DNA from: Pseudomonas sp. MMS21 TM103
GTDB taxonomy: Bacteria > Pseudomonadota > Gammaproteobacteria > Pseudomonadales > Pseudomonadaceae
NCBI RefSeq assembly: GCF_022132145.1
Contig: NZ_JAJISP010000001.1
Location: forward strand, 1 to 64,000
DNA: 64,000 nt
Direction of reading: 5' to 3'
Part shown: positions 1 to 8,951 of the stretch, piece after piece
Layout of the letters: the number at the start of each line of letters is the position of its first letter
Numbering within the stretch: the first letter of the stretch is position 1
The notes under the pieces: model-generated
Databases searched by the model: none
Seen by the model: the letters and a program-made list of their open reading frames with translations, nothing else
What the model was told of the DNA's origin: nothing
Program-made: the position numbers and the translations under genes

Positions 1-540
1 CACCTACAGCGTGAATGACGAAGAAGATGCCGACGCTGCTCTGGTCGTGACCTTCACCGGCACCTCGAACAGTGCCGGTTACTACGCCCTGGTCGGTGGC
101 CAGGTTGTGCTCACCGCCGATGGTGCCGCCTTCGTCAATGCCGGCGGCACCCTGCCGGCCGTGAACCTGACCGTCACTGACACCGGCGCCCTCACCGGCA
201 CCGGCAGCGATACCCCGGCAGTCACTACCATCAACGACGCACCGACCATCGTCGTCACCGCCAATGATTTCACCGAGAACAGCGCCGCCGAAAATGACGT
301 CGCCGCCACCTACAGCGTGAATGACGAAGAAGATGCCGACGCTGCTCTGGTCGTGACCTTCACCGGCACCTCGAACAGTGCCGGTTACTACGCCCTGGTC
401 GGTGGCCAGGTTGTGCTCACCGCCGATGGCGCCGCCTTCGTCAATGCCGGCGGCACCCTGCCGGCCGTGAACCTGACCGTCACTGACACCGGCGCCCTCA
501 CCGGCACCGGCAGCGACACCCCGGCTGTTACGTTGGTCAA
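1..540 (+). repeat. Tandem 306-bp (102-aa) adhesin repeat, two copies visible
   Basis: The stretch starting CACCTACAGCGTGAATGACG at position 1 recurs at 307, giving a period of 306 bp or 102 codons. The two copies are almost identical at the DNA level, including synonymous positions, until about 535, where the second copy diverges into non-repeated cadherin-like sequence. Position 1 lies inside a copy, so the array continues upstream. Such near-identity indicates recent duplication or gene conversion and makes copy number prone to change and to assembly collapse. Confidence 0.9.
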
Positions 541-3500
541 TGACGCACCGACCGGCACCGATGATGTAATCACCCTCAACGAGGACACCAGCTACAGCTT
601 CAGCGCGGATGACTTCGGTTTTTCCGATGCCGACATCGGTGACAGCCTGCAAGCCGTACGTATCGACAGCCTGCCTAATGCAGGCTCGCTGCAACTGAAC
701 GGCACCGCAGTGATCGCTGGCCAAGTCATTAACCTGGCCGACCTTAATACACTGGCGTTCACGCCTGCCCAAGATGCCAGTGGTGACAGTTACACCAACC
801 TCAGTTTCTCGGTGAGCGACCAGGCCGGTCAGTTTGCTGCCACACCCAATACGCTTACCTTTGATGTGACACCTGTTGCCGATGCGCCCATCGTCACCAT
901 CGACATAGGCGCGGTAAGCATAATCACCACAACCATCAGTAGTGCTAACGTCACGGCTAGCGGTCAGGGCTTCACCGTCAGCGCCTTTAAGCTCGATGGC
1001 ACAGCGGGAGTGATCTCCATCAACGGTAGCCCTGTTGGCTTCGGGGTCGCGGGAGATGCTTCAGGTGCCAACAACGAACTGGGTCAATCTGGCGGTCAGT
1101 CGGAACGGCTCGTGGTGGAGTTCGATTCACCGGTGGCGAGCGCGACCGTTAGTTTCGCCTGGCTGCATACTGGTGAAAGAGCGACCTACAACCTGTTCGA
1201 CAGCGCCGGCAACATGATCGGTAGCAACACGATTGCCGGGATCACCGACTCCATCGATCCGGCCATCACCCTGACCAGCAGCACCGGTGCAGCGATCAGC
1301 CGCATCGAGTTCAGCGCGCCGGGGGCTGGGGATGACTACCTGATCAACTCGATCGAGTTCGCGACTAGCACCAGCTATCCGCTTACCATTACGGCTACAC
1401 CGACAGACATCGACTACTCCGAGTCGATTGCCAGCATTACGGTCGCGGTGCCATCCGGCGCCACCCTATCGGCCGGCTCAGCCAACGTTGACGGTACCTG
1501 GACGCTGCCGCTGACCAGCGCGGGTGGCTATACCGTAACGGTGGATTCGGCCACCCAAGCGGTGAGCATCAGCGGTCTGAGCATGACGCTCCCAGGCAAC
1601 CCGGTTGGCAGCCTGAGCGTGACCGTGACGGCTACGGCACAGGACGGTGCAGATACCGAATCAAATGCCGCCACTATCACCATTGGCGACGCTACCGCGC
1701 CCGAAACCGGCGATGTATCGGTGGTCGCCAACGAGGACTCCGGCCCCATTACCATCACGCTGAACGCGACCGATACCGCCAGCAGCATTGCCAACTTCAC
1801 CATCACCAGCCTGCCGACGGACGGCACGCTGATGTACAACAGCCAGGCGGTTCAGATTGGCCAGGCCATTCCCGCAGTCGGCAATCAGGCCAACCTGAGC
1901 TTCATACCGGGAGCCAACTGGAACGGCAGCACCGACTTCCAGTACCGCGCCAGCGATGTCGCCGGCAACGTGGATCAAACGCCTGCGACAGTTTCCATCC
2001 TGATCAACCCGGTTAACGATGCGCCGGTCAATCTGCTGCCGACCAGCTACACCACCAACGAAGACACTGCGCTCAAGCTCAGCGGCCTGTCGGTAAGCGA
2101 TGTGGACGTCGCTTCCGGCCTTGTCTCAGTCACCCTGGCGGTTGCCAGCGGCACTATCAGTGCAGCCAGTGGCAGCGGGGTCACGGTAAGCGGTACGGGT
2201 ACTGGCAGCGTGATGTTGAGCGGCACGCTTGACGACATCAACGCCTACCTGGCGGATCAGGCAACCCAGCCGAGCTATCTGCCGGCGGCCAATGCCAGCG
2301 GCGATGTGACCCTGACAATGACCAGCAATGATGGCGGCAATACCGGCGCGGGCGGGGTACTGATCGATACTGACATCAGCACCATCACCATCAATCCGGT
2401 AGCCGACGCGGTTCCGGGCAGCGATGTATCGGTGGTAATTGGCGCGCCGCAGGTCAATACGATCACCTTCGGCAGTAGCATCGGCGGCATCAATGGCACC
2501 TCGAGCTATACATTCGGCAACGGTATTAACATCTCCACCGGCGGCAATGGCACTTTCAACCTGTCGAATGGCAATGACCTGGGCATAAACGGGCCAGGTG
2601 ACAATGGTGGGGATGCGCAGCGGATCGAAGGTAACGAAGCGATCAATTTCAGCTTCCCTTATGGCGTGCAGTACATGGCGCTGAAGCTCAAGAACGCAGG
2701 CGACGACACCGTGCTGATCAAGTCCGCCCTTGAGGTCGCCGACCTCACGAGCGGCAGCCTCTCCGGGACTATCAACTCTACGGGCGGTACCGTCTCGTCC
2801 TCCAACCTCAAGGTCAGCCTGGTTCTGGAGGTACTCAATGGCGCCACCACCAGCACTGTAACGCTGGCTGCCTCAGTGAACTCAGGCGGCACCTGGACGG
2901 TGGCCTACAACGGCGTCAGTGGAACCATCACCAAGGCAACCGTAGTCTCGACCATCGACGGCAGCCTGTTTAACCAGGGCGGCAATACCTCGGCGAACTT
3001 TACCTATTCGATCAGCTCGGACATGCAGAGCCTGTCGATAGCCCAGGACCCCCTGAACAGCTTCTCCAGCGGGAGAACCAACAACGGCTTCCAGATTGAA
3101 TACATAGATGTAAATGCCAGCCCAACAGGCTTGACCAGCTACAGCTACCCGGTGGACCTCTATGCCGCCATTCAGGATACGATTGGAACGCCCGAGACGT
3201 TCACCAGCCTCAAGCTCAGTGAGCTTCCGGCAGGGGCAACCATCAGCGTGGTCCTCGCCGATGGCAGCTATCAGGAAATAACGCCCAACGCTCAGGGCGA
3301 ATATGACCTGAGTGCCTACACCTCACTGCTCAACACCTCGACGACCCTATCGGGCACCGACAAGCTCTATCTGGTGACCGAATCGGAACTGCCCAGCGGT
3401 TTCGCTCCGACCCTGACATTCGAAGTCAGTGACGGCGCCTCAAGCACCGCCAAGACAATTATCGGCGGGCCCGGCGACTCGACCTTCAGCGGCGGTGTAG

Positions 3501-3934
3501 GCAACGACTACATCAGCGGCGGCGCCGGCAACGACACCCTCGACGGAGGCACCGGCAACGACATCCTCATCGGCGGCGCCGGTGATGACATCCTGCTCGG
3601 CGGCACTGGCGCCGACTCCTTCGTCTGGCAAGCGGGCGACACCGGCAAGGACAAGATCCTCGACTTCAATATCGGCGAAGGCGACCGCATCGACCTGCGC
3701 GACCTGCTGCAGGGCGAGACCGATGCCACCATCGACAACTACCTGCAACTGGTGACCGATGCCGGTGGCACCTCGAGCCTGCTGATCAGCTCGACCGGCC
3801 ACCTGAACGATGCCGGCGGCGCGGCGGCCAATGCCGACACCAGCATCGAGCTCAGCGGCGTGAACCTGTCGAGCAGCAGTATCGGCTCGTTGATCGCCGG
3901 TGCCGACCCGACCATCAAGATCGATCACACCTGA
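2..3934 (+). CDS. LapA-like giant RTX adhesin, C-terminal part (5' end outside window)
   Basis: The reading frame is open from the first complete codon at position 2, so the start lies upstream; 1310 residues are visible. After the 102-aa repeats come cadherin-like modules marked by recurring NDAPT and DxDxxDSL elements, then (about residues 1155-1207) glycine- and aspartate-rich RTX nonapeptides such as GGAGNDTL and GGTGNDIL, and a terminal type I secretion signal region. RTX repeats bind calcium and the unfolded protein leaves through a LapBCE-type exporter. The family is a cell-surface biofilm adhesin held in the outer membrane by an N-terminal retention module that LapG cleaves. That module is not visible here. 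The convergent lapG-lapD pair 3' of it supports the assignment. The exact orthologue (LapA, LapF or another) cannot be decided from the C-terminus. Confidence 0.9.
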   Translation, partial: TYSVNDEEDADAALVVTFTGTSNSAGYYALVGGQVVLTADGAAFVNAGGTLPAVNLTVTDTGALTGTGSDTPAVTTINDAPTIVVTANDFTENSAAENDVAATYSVNDEEDADAALVVTFTGTSNSAGYYALVGGQVVLTADGAAFVNAGGTLPAVNLTVTDTGALTGTGSDTPAVTLVNDAPTGTDDVITLNEDTSYSFSADDFGFSDADIGDSLQAVRIDSLPNAGSLQLNGTAVIAGQVINLADLNTLAFTPAQDASGDSYTNLSFSVSDQAGQFAATPNTLTFDVTPVADAPIVTIDIGAVSIITTTISSANVTASGQGFTVSAFKLDGTAGVISINGSPVGFGVAGDASGANNELGQSGGQSERLVVEFDSPVASATVSFAWLHTGERATYNLFDSAGNMIGSNTIAGITDSIDPAITLTSSTGAAISRIEFSAPGAGDDYLINSIEFATSTSYPLTITATPTDIDYSESIASITVAVPSGATLSAGSANVDGTWTLPLTSAGGYTVTVDSATQAVSISGLSMTLPGNPVGSLSVTVTATAQDGADTESNAATITIGDATAPETGDVSVVANEDSGPITITLNATDTASSIANFTITSLPTDGTLMYNSQAVQIGQAIPAVGNQANLSFIPGANWNGSTDFQYRASDVAGNVDQTPATVSILINPVNDAPVNLLPTSYTTNEDTALKLSGLSVSDVDVASGLVSVTLAVASGTISAASGSGVTVSGTGTGSVMLSGTLDDINAYLADQATQPSYLPAANASGDVTLTMTSNDGGNTGAGGVLIDTDISTITINPVADAVPGSDVSVVIGAPQVNTITFGSSIGGINGTSSYTFGNGINISTGGNGTFNLSNGNDLGINGPGDNGGDAQRIEGNEAINFSFPYGVQYMALKLKNAGDDTVLIKSALEVADLTSGSLSGTINSTGGTVSSSNLKVSLVLEVLNGATTSTVTLAASVNSGGTWTVAYNGVSGTITKATVVSTIDGSLFNQGGNTSANFTYSISSDMQSLSIAQDPLNSFSSGRTNNGFQIEYIDVNASPTGLTSYSYPVDLYAAIQDTIGTPETFTSLKLSELPAGATISVVLADGSYQEITPNAQGEYDLSAYTSLLNTSTTLSGTDKLYLVTESELPSGFAPTLTFEVSDGASSTAKTIIGGPGDSTFSGGVGNDYISGGAGNDTLDGGTGNDILIGGAGDDILLGGTGADSFVWQAGDTGKDKILDFNIGEGDRIDLRDLLQGETDATIDNYLQLVTDAGGTSSLLISSTGHLNDAGGAAANADTSIELSGVNLSSSSIGSLIAGADPTIKIDHT

Positions 3935-3940
3935 TGGGCA

Positions 3941-3972
3941 AAACCCCGCTACCATCGGCTAGCGGGGTTTTT
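3941..3972 (+). terminator. Rho-independent terminator of the adhesin gene
   Basis: A perfect 10-bp inverted repeat (AAACCCCGCT at 3941-3950 with AGCGGGGTTT at 3961-3970) is followed by T residues, 7 bp after the adhesin stop codon. Confidence 0.9.
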
Positions 3973-4005
3973 CATCAGGGCAGTCGAAAGAGCAAGGAGT
4001 GATCG

Positions 4006-4344
4006 ATGTTGTATGTGAAACGCGATACGTGGGGCAACCTGCAACAGGTTGAGGCATCACCGTTCGCCGGCATGGATGGTGAGCTTGCCGCAGATGATCA
4101 GGAAGCGCTGGCCTGGTATGCCAATCAGACTGTCGAAAGCAGTCTGCTGCAGCTCAAGCAGAGCGACCTGGACATGATCCGGGTGCTGGAAGACTTGATC
4201 ACCGTACTGATCCAGAAAGGTGTTGTGCGCATCACCGACTTGCCCGAGGCGGCGCAAACCAAACTGGTGGGGCGCAGCAAGGCACGGGATGCCCTTGGCG
4301 GGTTGAATCGACTGATCAATGACGATGAATCCGGGTTGATCTGA
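4006..4344 (+). CDS. Conserved hypothetical protein, 112 aa, next to lap genes
   Basis: A 112-residue cytosolic protein without signal peptide or membrane segment. The ATG is preceded by AAGGAG at good spacing (about 3995). The N-terminal part starts MLYVKRDTWGNL and the middle is helical and acidic, with the segment QSDLDMIRVLEDLI. I recognise it as a small conserved Pseudomonas protein that databases sometimes misname as a tryptophan synthase beta-like protein; nothing in the sequence supports that enzymatic name. It lies between the adhesin terminator and the 3' end of lapD, so it is probably transcribed on its own. Function unknown. Confidence 0.8.
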   Translation: MLYVKRDTWGNLQQVEASPFAGMDGELAADDQEALAWYANQTVESSLLQLKQSDLDMIRVLEDLITVLIQKGVVRITDLPEAAQTKLVGRSKARDALGGLNRLINDDESGLI

Positions 4345-4361
4345 GCAGCGGTGACTCCAAG

Positions 4362-4392
4362 GCTGCGCGGCTAAAGCCACTCCCACAGGTTC
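4362..4392. repeat. REP-like extragenic element
   Basis: The intergenic stretch between the small ORF and lapD contains GCGGCTAAAGCCACTCCCAC, the core of the GC-rich repetitive extragenic palindromes typical of Pseudomonas (usually seen as GTGGGAGCGGCTTTAGCCGC). The rest of 4345-4566 shows no convincing gene. Confidence 0.55.
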
Positions 4393-4566
4393 CATTATCA
4401 GTTAGTAGGCTGAATCGGGACGCCATCCGCTCATGAGCGCAGCGTGCAGCCCAGCACTTCCAGCAACGGCGTACTGCTTCGCGAGTGCGCCCTACCGTGT
4501 GGGCCATGCCCATGACCACGTGCTCCAGGCTAGGGTCTTGCCGAGCACTCCCTGACGCAAATCACC

Positions 4567-6501
4567 TCAACCCCAGCGACCCGGTTCGCCAAACAAGCGC
4601 CCCTGTACGCCCTCGATACCCATGTCGCGCAAGGCCTGCCACTCGCCATCGGTTTCGACCCGCTCGGCAATCAGGGGCAGATCGATGCTGTTGGCAGCCC
4701 GCTGCATGGCCTCGATGAACAGGCGCTTGTCGTTCTCGGCGTCGATGGCGCGGATATAGCTGCCATCCACCTTGAGGTAGCTGAGACCGAGCTTGGCCAG
4801 GTTGCCGATCATGCTGAAGCGTCCGCCGAAGTGCTGCAGCCCCAGGCTGAAGCCAAGGCTGCGCAGACGCACGGTCAACGCCTCCAGGGCCGCGGCATCG
4901 GGCAACTGGTCTTCGTCCAGTTCCAGGGTCAGGCGCGCGCCCAGATGCGCATGCTGACGCAGCCGCTCATAGAGTTGCTGTAGCGCCTGCGGATCGCGAA
5001 CGGTGCTGCCGGAGAGGCTCAGCGCAACACAACTGCTGTTGCTCTGCAGCTGCGCCAAGACCCAGTCGAGCATGGCCAGATCGAGACGGGTGGCCCAGCC
5101 GAAACGCTCCAGCCAGGGCAGAAAACGCCCCGCCGGTACCGGGTTGTTCTGCTCATCGAGCAAGCGCGCCAGCACCTTGAGGTGCAACACCCGCGCCGGA
5201 TCAGCCGCACTCACCACCGGCTGCACGTAAAGCTGGAAACGCCCCTGATTCAGCGCCTGATCCAGCAGTCCATGCCAACTCTGCCGTTCATCGGCGGCAG
5301 GCCGCTGGGCGTCGTGTTCGCTGCAGGCCCAGCTCTGCAGGTTCTGACTGCTGGCCTGGGCCAGCGCCGCATCCAGCGCCGCATAAATGGCCGCGAGCTG
5401 ATCGCCAGGCGCAAAGGCCGTCATGCCGATATGCGCGACCGGCAAGCAGTCGCTGGCACCGGTCTGCTGCAGGCTGGCCAGGGCACCGTCCAGGCTCTCT
5501 GCCAACTGCTCCGCCTCACTGCGATCGAGGCCGGCAGCCAGCACGGCAAACTCGCCGCCACGGTTGCGCGCCAACAAGTAGCGGCCCTGGCTGATCTGCT
5601 GCAACTGCACGGCGATGGCCTTGAGCAACTGGTCGGTGCGTTGGCCGCCCAGGCGCTGGTTGAGGCCGGCCAGATCATTGACCCGCAGCAGCAGCATGTA
5701 ACCGCTACCGGCATGCTCATCGACACCCACGCGCGCCTGCAGCTGCAGATCGAAGTAACGCCGATTGGCCAGCCCGGTGAGGCTGTCCTGATAGGCCTCG
5801 GCACGCAATTTCTCGCTGCGCGCGGCCTCCTCGGCAAATAGCGCCTTGAGCTTCTCGACCATCTGGTTCATGGCATTGACCACCCGCCGAAACTCGGGAG
5901 TCTTGGGCAACTCGGGCAGGCTGAGAAACTCACGCCGGGCGATGGCATTGGACTGCTCAACCATATAATCCAGCGGCCGTAACTGGCGCTTGAGCAGCAG
6001 TACGCCCAAACCGATGCAGACCACCCCACTGACTGCCAACCAGAGCAGCACACCAAGCGCGCTTTGCCAAAGCTTGCCGATGGCGAACAGCGGATGGCTG
6101 GTGACCTCGACCCGCGCCGCCTGGCGCCAGCCGTCGCTGACGATGGCATCGCCACTGGCCGGCGCCAAGTCGACCAGATCGGCGAACCACTGCGGCGCTT
6201 CGGCGCTGACCGGCACCCCCGTGCGCGCGACCATCACCTGCCCAGTCTCCGAGTCGAGCACCCTGATGCTCTCGAAGTAACCGCTGTCGAAAATCGAGCT
6301 GACCATCAGTTCGATCATCGCCATATCGTTGATATGCGTACTCAACGACAGACCCAAAGCGGTCGCCGCATCCTGGGCATGCGCCCGCAACTGGTTGACC
6401 TGCTGCTCGCGCGAACTCTCCACGCTAACCAGAAAACTGCCGGTGAAGCTCACTAGCATCAGCACGCAGATGGCAATAAACAACTGCTTGAACAGTGACA
6501 T
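4567..6501 (-). CDS. lapD: LapD-like inner-membrane c-di-GMP receptor (degenerate GGDEF-EAL)
   Basis: A 644-aa membrane protein. A transmembrane helix (about residues 7-26) leads into a periplasmic LapD/MoxY-type domain with the conserved DGW at Trp125, a second helix (about 149-170), a HAMP linker, then a GGDEF-like domain whose active site reads RGGEF (314-318) and an EAL-like domain with KVLAR (442-446). Both catalytic motifs are degenerate in the way known for LapD, a receptor that binds c-di-GMP without making or breaking it and then sequesters LapG, keeping the adhesin on the surface. The ATG at 6501 is preferred over the adjacent upstream TTG because AAGGAG lies at proper distance from it. 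It follows lapG with a 22-bp gap in the same operon. Confidence 0.93.
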   Translation of the reverse strand: MSLFKQLFIAICVLMLVSFTGSFLVSVESSREQQVNQLRAHAQDAATALGLSLSTHINDMAMIELMVSSIFDSGYFESIRVLDSETGQVMVARTGVPVSAEAPQWFADLVDLAPASGDAIVSDGWRQAARVEVTSHPLFAIGKLWQSALGVLLWLAVSGVVCIGLGVLLLKRQLRPLDYMVEQSNAIARREFLSLPELPKTPEFRRVVNAMNQMVEKLKALFAEEAARSEKLRAEAYQDSLTGLANRRYFDLQLQARVGVDEHAGSGYMLLLRVNDLAGLNQRLGGQRTDQLLKAIAVQLQQISQGRYLLARNRGGEFAVLAAGLDRSEAEQLAESLDGALASLQQTGASDCLPVAHIGMTAFAPGDQLAAIYAALDAALAQASSQNLQSWACSEHDAQRPAADERQSWHGLLDQALNQGRFQLYVQPVVSAADPARVLHLKVLARLLDEQNNPVPAGRFLPWLERFGWATRLDLAMLDWVLAQLQSNSSCVALSLSGSTVRDPQALQQLYERLRQHAHLGARLTLELDEDQLPDAAALEALTVRLRSLGFSLGLQHFGGRFSMIGNLAKLGLSYLKVDGSYIRAIDAENDKRLFIEAMQRAANSIDLPLIAERVETDGEWQALRDMGIEGVQGRLFGEPGRWG

Positions 6502-6523
6502 CAACCACTCCTTCGGGTCGCTC

Positions 6524-7231
6524 TCAAGGGAAGCCTTCGGCCCGCATTTTTTTCAACAGATCCTGCCAGCGCGAAAGGCGCTTGCTGTCTCCGACTTGTT
6601 TGCCGCCGCCAGCGCCGGGCAGCCACAGCCCCTCGGCGTTGAAGGCATAAACGGGCACCAGATCGCGACGCTGGCTGGCCGGTTCGATGGCATCGATCAG
6701 GTTATCCAGCACCAGCGGCATGGCCAGGGGACGTTCGTAATAGGTGAGCACCATGTGCGCCTGATTCAAACGCACCGCCTTGACGTAGGTGATGCGCAGC
6801 TTCTCACTCGGCACCCCCAGTTGGCGCAGGCTGAAATACTTGGCGAGGGCGTAATCCTCGCAGTCGCCGGCACCGCGAAACAGCGCCTCGACGGGAGTCG
6901 CCCAGTAATCAGCGACCTTCCAGATCTGGATGTCGTCACGAAAGCGCAAACGCAGGTTGAAGAAGCGGTTGACCGCTTGCAGCTGTTGCATTTCGCTGGC
7001 GCCGGCCTGCTCCTGCAGCAGTCTTTGCCAGTCATCGATGCGGCCACGGCCCTGCCCAAGCGGCCCGTACAACTGCTCGGCACGCTTGCTGATCAGGTTG
7101 AAATCCCAGTCGGCCGCCAGCGTACCGCAGACCAGTAAAACGGCCAGCAGCAGTGCTGCCACCCATGGCCAGCGACGATACGCGCGCGCAATTTCGATAC
7201 GACCGGTCTGCAAACTGAGGATTCCACACAT
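6524..7231 (-). CDS. lapG: LapG periplasmic calcium-dependent cysteine protease
   Basis: A bacterial transglutaminase-like cysteine protease. With the ATG at 7231 it has 235 residues. A membrane/signal segment (about 22-40) leads into a periplasmic domain with the Cys in GAGDCEDYALAKY (Cys124), the His in NQAHMVLTYY (His159) and the Asp in MPLVLDN (Asp176); spacing of the triad matches LapG. The acidic residues around the Cys fit the calcium site. LapG cuts the N-terminus of LapA-type adhesins when LapD is not bound to c-di-GMP. The frame stays open to 7279, where a non-ATG start would give 251 aa; no clear ribosome site separates the two. Confidence 0.92.
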   Translation of the reverse strand: MCGILSLQTGRIEIARAYRRWPWVAALLLAVLLVCGTLAADWDFNLISKRAEQLYGPLGQGRGRIDDWQRLLQEQAGASEMQQLQAVNRFFNLRLRFRDDIQIWKVADYWATPVEALFRGAGDCEDYALAKYFSLRQLGVPSEKLRITYVKAVRLNQAHMVLTYYERPLAMPLVLDNLIDAIEPASQRRDLVPVYAFNAEGLWLPGAGGGKQVGDSKRLSRWQDLLKKMRAEGFP

Positions 7232-7279
7232 CAGGCCCGCGCCATGGTGCGGGCGACGTCGGCAAAACACAATTGCCAA

Positions 7280-7565
7280 CTGCCATCATGCCGGCAAAGC
7301 ACAGAACACAAGCGCTCTTAACCCGCCGCTGGCGCAGTTGGCATGCGCCAGCCAAGGGTCAGATCAAGGGTATGGAGCTAGACGAAGGGCCAGGACTGGC
7401 CCTGCCAATGGCTATCGAAACAGCAATGCGATAGCAGGGGTTGCGACTCTCACGAACGGCGTCGCGAGGAGTTGTTAGCGCCGGCGAAGTCAGCCGAGCC
7501 GGCGCCCCCTGCTCGCAGAGCGCACGCTATCGCTCTAGCGGTAGCATGCGACACGGCGGTCTCAA
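7280..7565. other. Intergenic region, no gene seen
   Basis: This 286-bp stretch upstream of lapG and downstream of the basic lipoprotein gene holds no convincing ORF or RNA gene. It probably carries the lapG-lapD promoter. Confidence 0.5.
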
Positions 7566-8045
7566 CTAGTCGTGCTGACTTTCCCAACCGCGTCGATCAC
7601 CAGTGCGCGAGCCATGGTCACGCTGTTGCTGGTTCGACGAGCGCTGTTGCTGCTTATGCTGATTGCTCCGCCGGCCGTCCCAACCCTGGCGCGATTGCGC
7701 TGCGTGCTGGTCCTGACCGCGCTGATCGCGACGCACTTCATGACGCCGATCACGGCGCCCGTCGTGGCGCTGCTCTGCACGACGGGCGTCGTTGTAGTAA
7801 CGCGGCTGCGGTGCCGGCAGGTAGCGGCGCTGGTCATGTCGGCGATCATCGTAACGGCGCTGCTGGTAACGGTGGTCACCGTCATAATGCCGCGGGGCGA
7901 CGTACACCGGGTAGCGCTGCACTCGGTAATCGACCCCAGAATAAGAGTGGCGGTCATAGCCAGAGTAACGGTGGCCATCGCCATACACTGCACAACCGGT
8001 TAGAAACAGCCCCATCAGGGCAACAAGCATGGCTTTATGGAGCAT
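7566..8045 (-). CDS. Small Arg/Gln/Tyr-rich lipoprotein, function unknown
   Basis: A 159-aa protein starting MLHKAMLVALMGLFLTGC, with a typical lipobox (LTGC). The mature part is low complexity: YSGYDRHSYSG, repeated RRYDDRRHDQRR-like segments and a Q/R-rich tail, so it is very basic and probably unstructured. The ATG at 8045 has GGAGG five bases upstream; the longer frame from 8120 lacks this. It may associate with the envelope or a polyanion, but this is only inferred from charge. No homologous family is recognised with confidence. Confidence 0.75.
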   Translation of the reverse strand: MLHKAMLVALMGLFLTGCAVYGDGHRYSGYDRHSYSGVDYRVQRYPVYVAPRHYDGDHRYQQRRYDDRRHDQRRYLPAPQPRYYNDARRAEQRHDGRRDRRHEVRRDQRGQDQHAAQSRQGWDGRRSNQHKQQQRSSNQQQRDHGSRTGDRRGWESQHD

Positions 8046-8144
8046 GGAGACCTCCGTGAGTACGATAAGAGGAAGGCCAGCGACTGCTGGCCTTCCGGGT
8101 ACTCTTGAATGATTGAACAACTGGCCGGGGGAGAAAGTGCTGGA

Positions 8145-8297
8145 CTAGCAGCGGCCTTTCTTGGCCTGCCCTGGCGGGCAATGTGGCGGGCCGCCACTGT
8201 CACCGATATCGATGCCGATACCCGGCAAGCGCAGGCTGCAGCCCTGCAAGCTGACGGCCATGATTGCGATGAGGGCCAAGCTCAAGCAGGCCCTCAT
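8145..8297 (-). CDS. 50-aa lipoprotein ending CPPGQAKKGRC
   Basis: A 50-residue ORF, MRACLSLALIAIMAVSLQGC followed by a short mature part that ends HCPPGQAKKGRC. The signal sequence with LQGC lipobox predicts a lipid-anchored envelope peptide of about 30 residues. Its ATG overlaps the stop of the preceding lipoprotein gene (TAATG at 8295-8299), so the two are translationally coupled. The CPPG-x4-GRC ending is shared with the upstream gene, and the two cysteines could form a disulfide. Function unknown. Confidence 0.75.
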   Translation of the reverse strand: MRACLSLALIAIMAVSLQGCSLRLPGIGIDIGDSGGPPHCPPGQAKKGRC

Positions 8298-8470
8298 TAG
8301 CAACGCCCCTGCATACGCAGGCCCGGCGGGCAGAAACCGCCACCGTGGCCGCTCTCGTAGCCATCCAGGTCGATTCGTAGCGGCTCGCCAATGCGTGCAT
8401 CCACGCCCGGTGCCCTGATACTGCAACCGCCAAGCAGCAGCACTAAAGCCATAATCGTTAATACACGCAT
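8297..8470 (-). CDS. 57-aa lipoprotein ending CPPGLRMQGRC
   Basis: A short ORF of 57 codons, starting MRVLTIMALVLLLGGC (lipobox LGGC) and ending FCPPGLRMQGRC. The mature segment contains RIGEPLRIDLDGYESGHGGG. It forms a coupled pair with the 50-aa lipoprotein through TAATG. Both have the same plan: signal peptide, short linker, glycine-rich stretch, CPPG-x4-GRC. Tandem duplication followed by divergence is likely. No function can be assigned. Confidence 0.7.
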   Translation of the reverse strand: MRVLTIMALVLLLGGCSIRAPGVDARIGEPLRIDLDGYESGHGGGFCPPGLRMQGRC

Positions 8471-8782
8471 CTGCAATACTCCCTAATTTGCCGCAGGCCT
8501 GAGGCACTCCGGTTGACACAGTCTTGCTACATTTCAATTACCGCAATTAACAGATCTGACACTGTATTCAGCCAGACGTTCCCGCCCCGCAACACTGCAC
8601 TCCAGCGCAATCGCGCCCCATTACGGCGCACGACAGCGCAGTTTCGATAACGAGCTGACCCGCGCAGGCCGCCTGGCAGGGCGACGGGCACAAGTGGCAC
8701 GATGTTCGCTTAGGCTCAGGTGTGCAGGAATATCCCGTGGTGCATTAGGTGTTACGGGATCGCGGCACCACAATTTGCAATA

Positions 8783-8886
8783 GCCGACTAGGGTTCCGGC
8801 TCGCCGATCAGATGATCGACGAGTGGCTGGTCCGAGAGTTGGCGACCTCCTTCGAGGTTACACGGCGGGATAAAAGCCCGGGAGAA
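8783..8886 (+). promoter_or_regulatory. Guanidine-I riboswitch (ykkC-yxkD class)
   Basis: The three conserved blocks of the guanidine-I aptamer are present in order: CTAGGGTTCCG (8788-8798), GGTCCGAGAG (8829-8838) and ACGGCGGGATAAAAGCCCG (8862-8880) followed by GGAG. The class senses free guanidinium and turns on guanidine export or degradation genes. A small hairpin, CCTCA-GTAT-TGAGG (8892-8905), sits between the aptamer and the first gene; no T-run follows it, so the expression platform could act on translation or by another terminator form. The rest of 8471-8782 appears to be promoter sequence for both directions with no gene. Confidence 0.95.
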
Positions 8887-8951
8887 CGCGTCCTCAGTAT
8901 TGAGGCAACCGCCGCGCACTCCTGCCGCCCTACTCGAACTGGAGGTTCCCT

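Noticed and set aside
4006..4344. Tryptophan synthase beta-like enzyme
   Set aside because: 112 aa without PLP-lysine or any synthase motif; the name would be a database artefact.
4567..6501. Active diguanylate cyclase or phosphodiesterase
   Set aside because: Active sites read RGGEF and KVLAR, the known degenerate motifs of LapD, and the gene is next to lapG.
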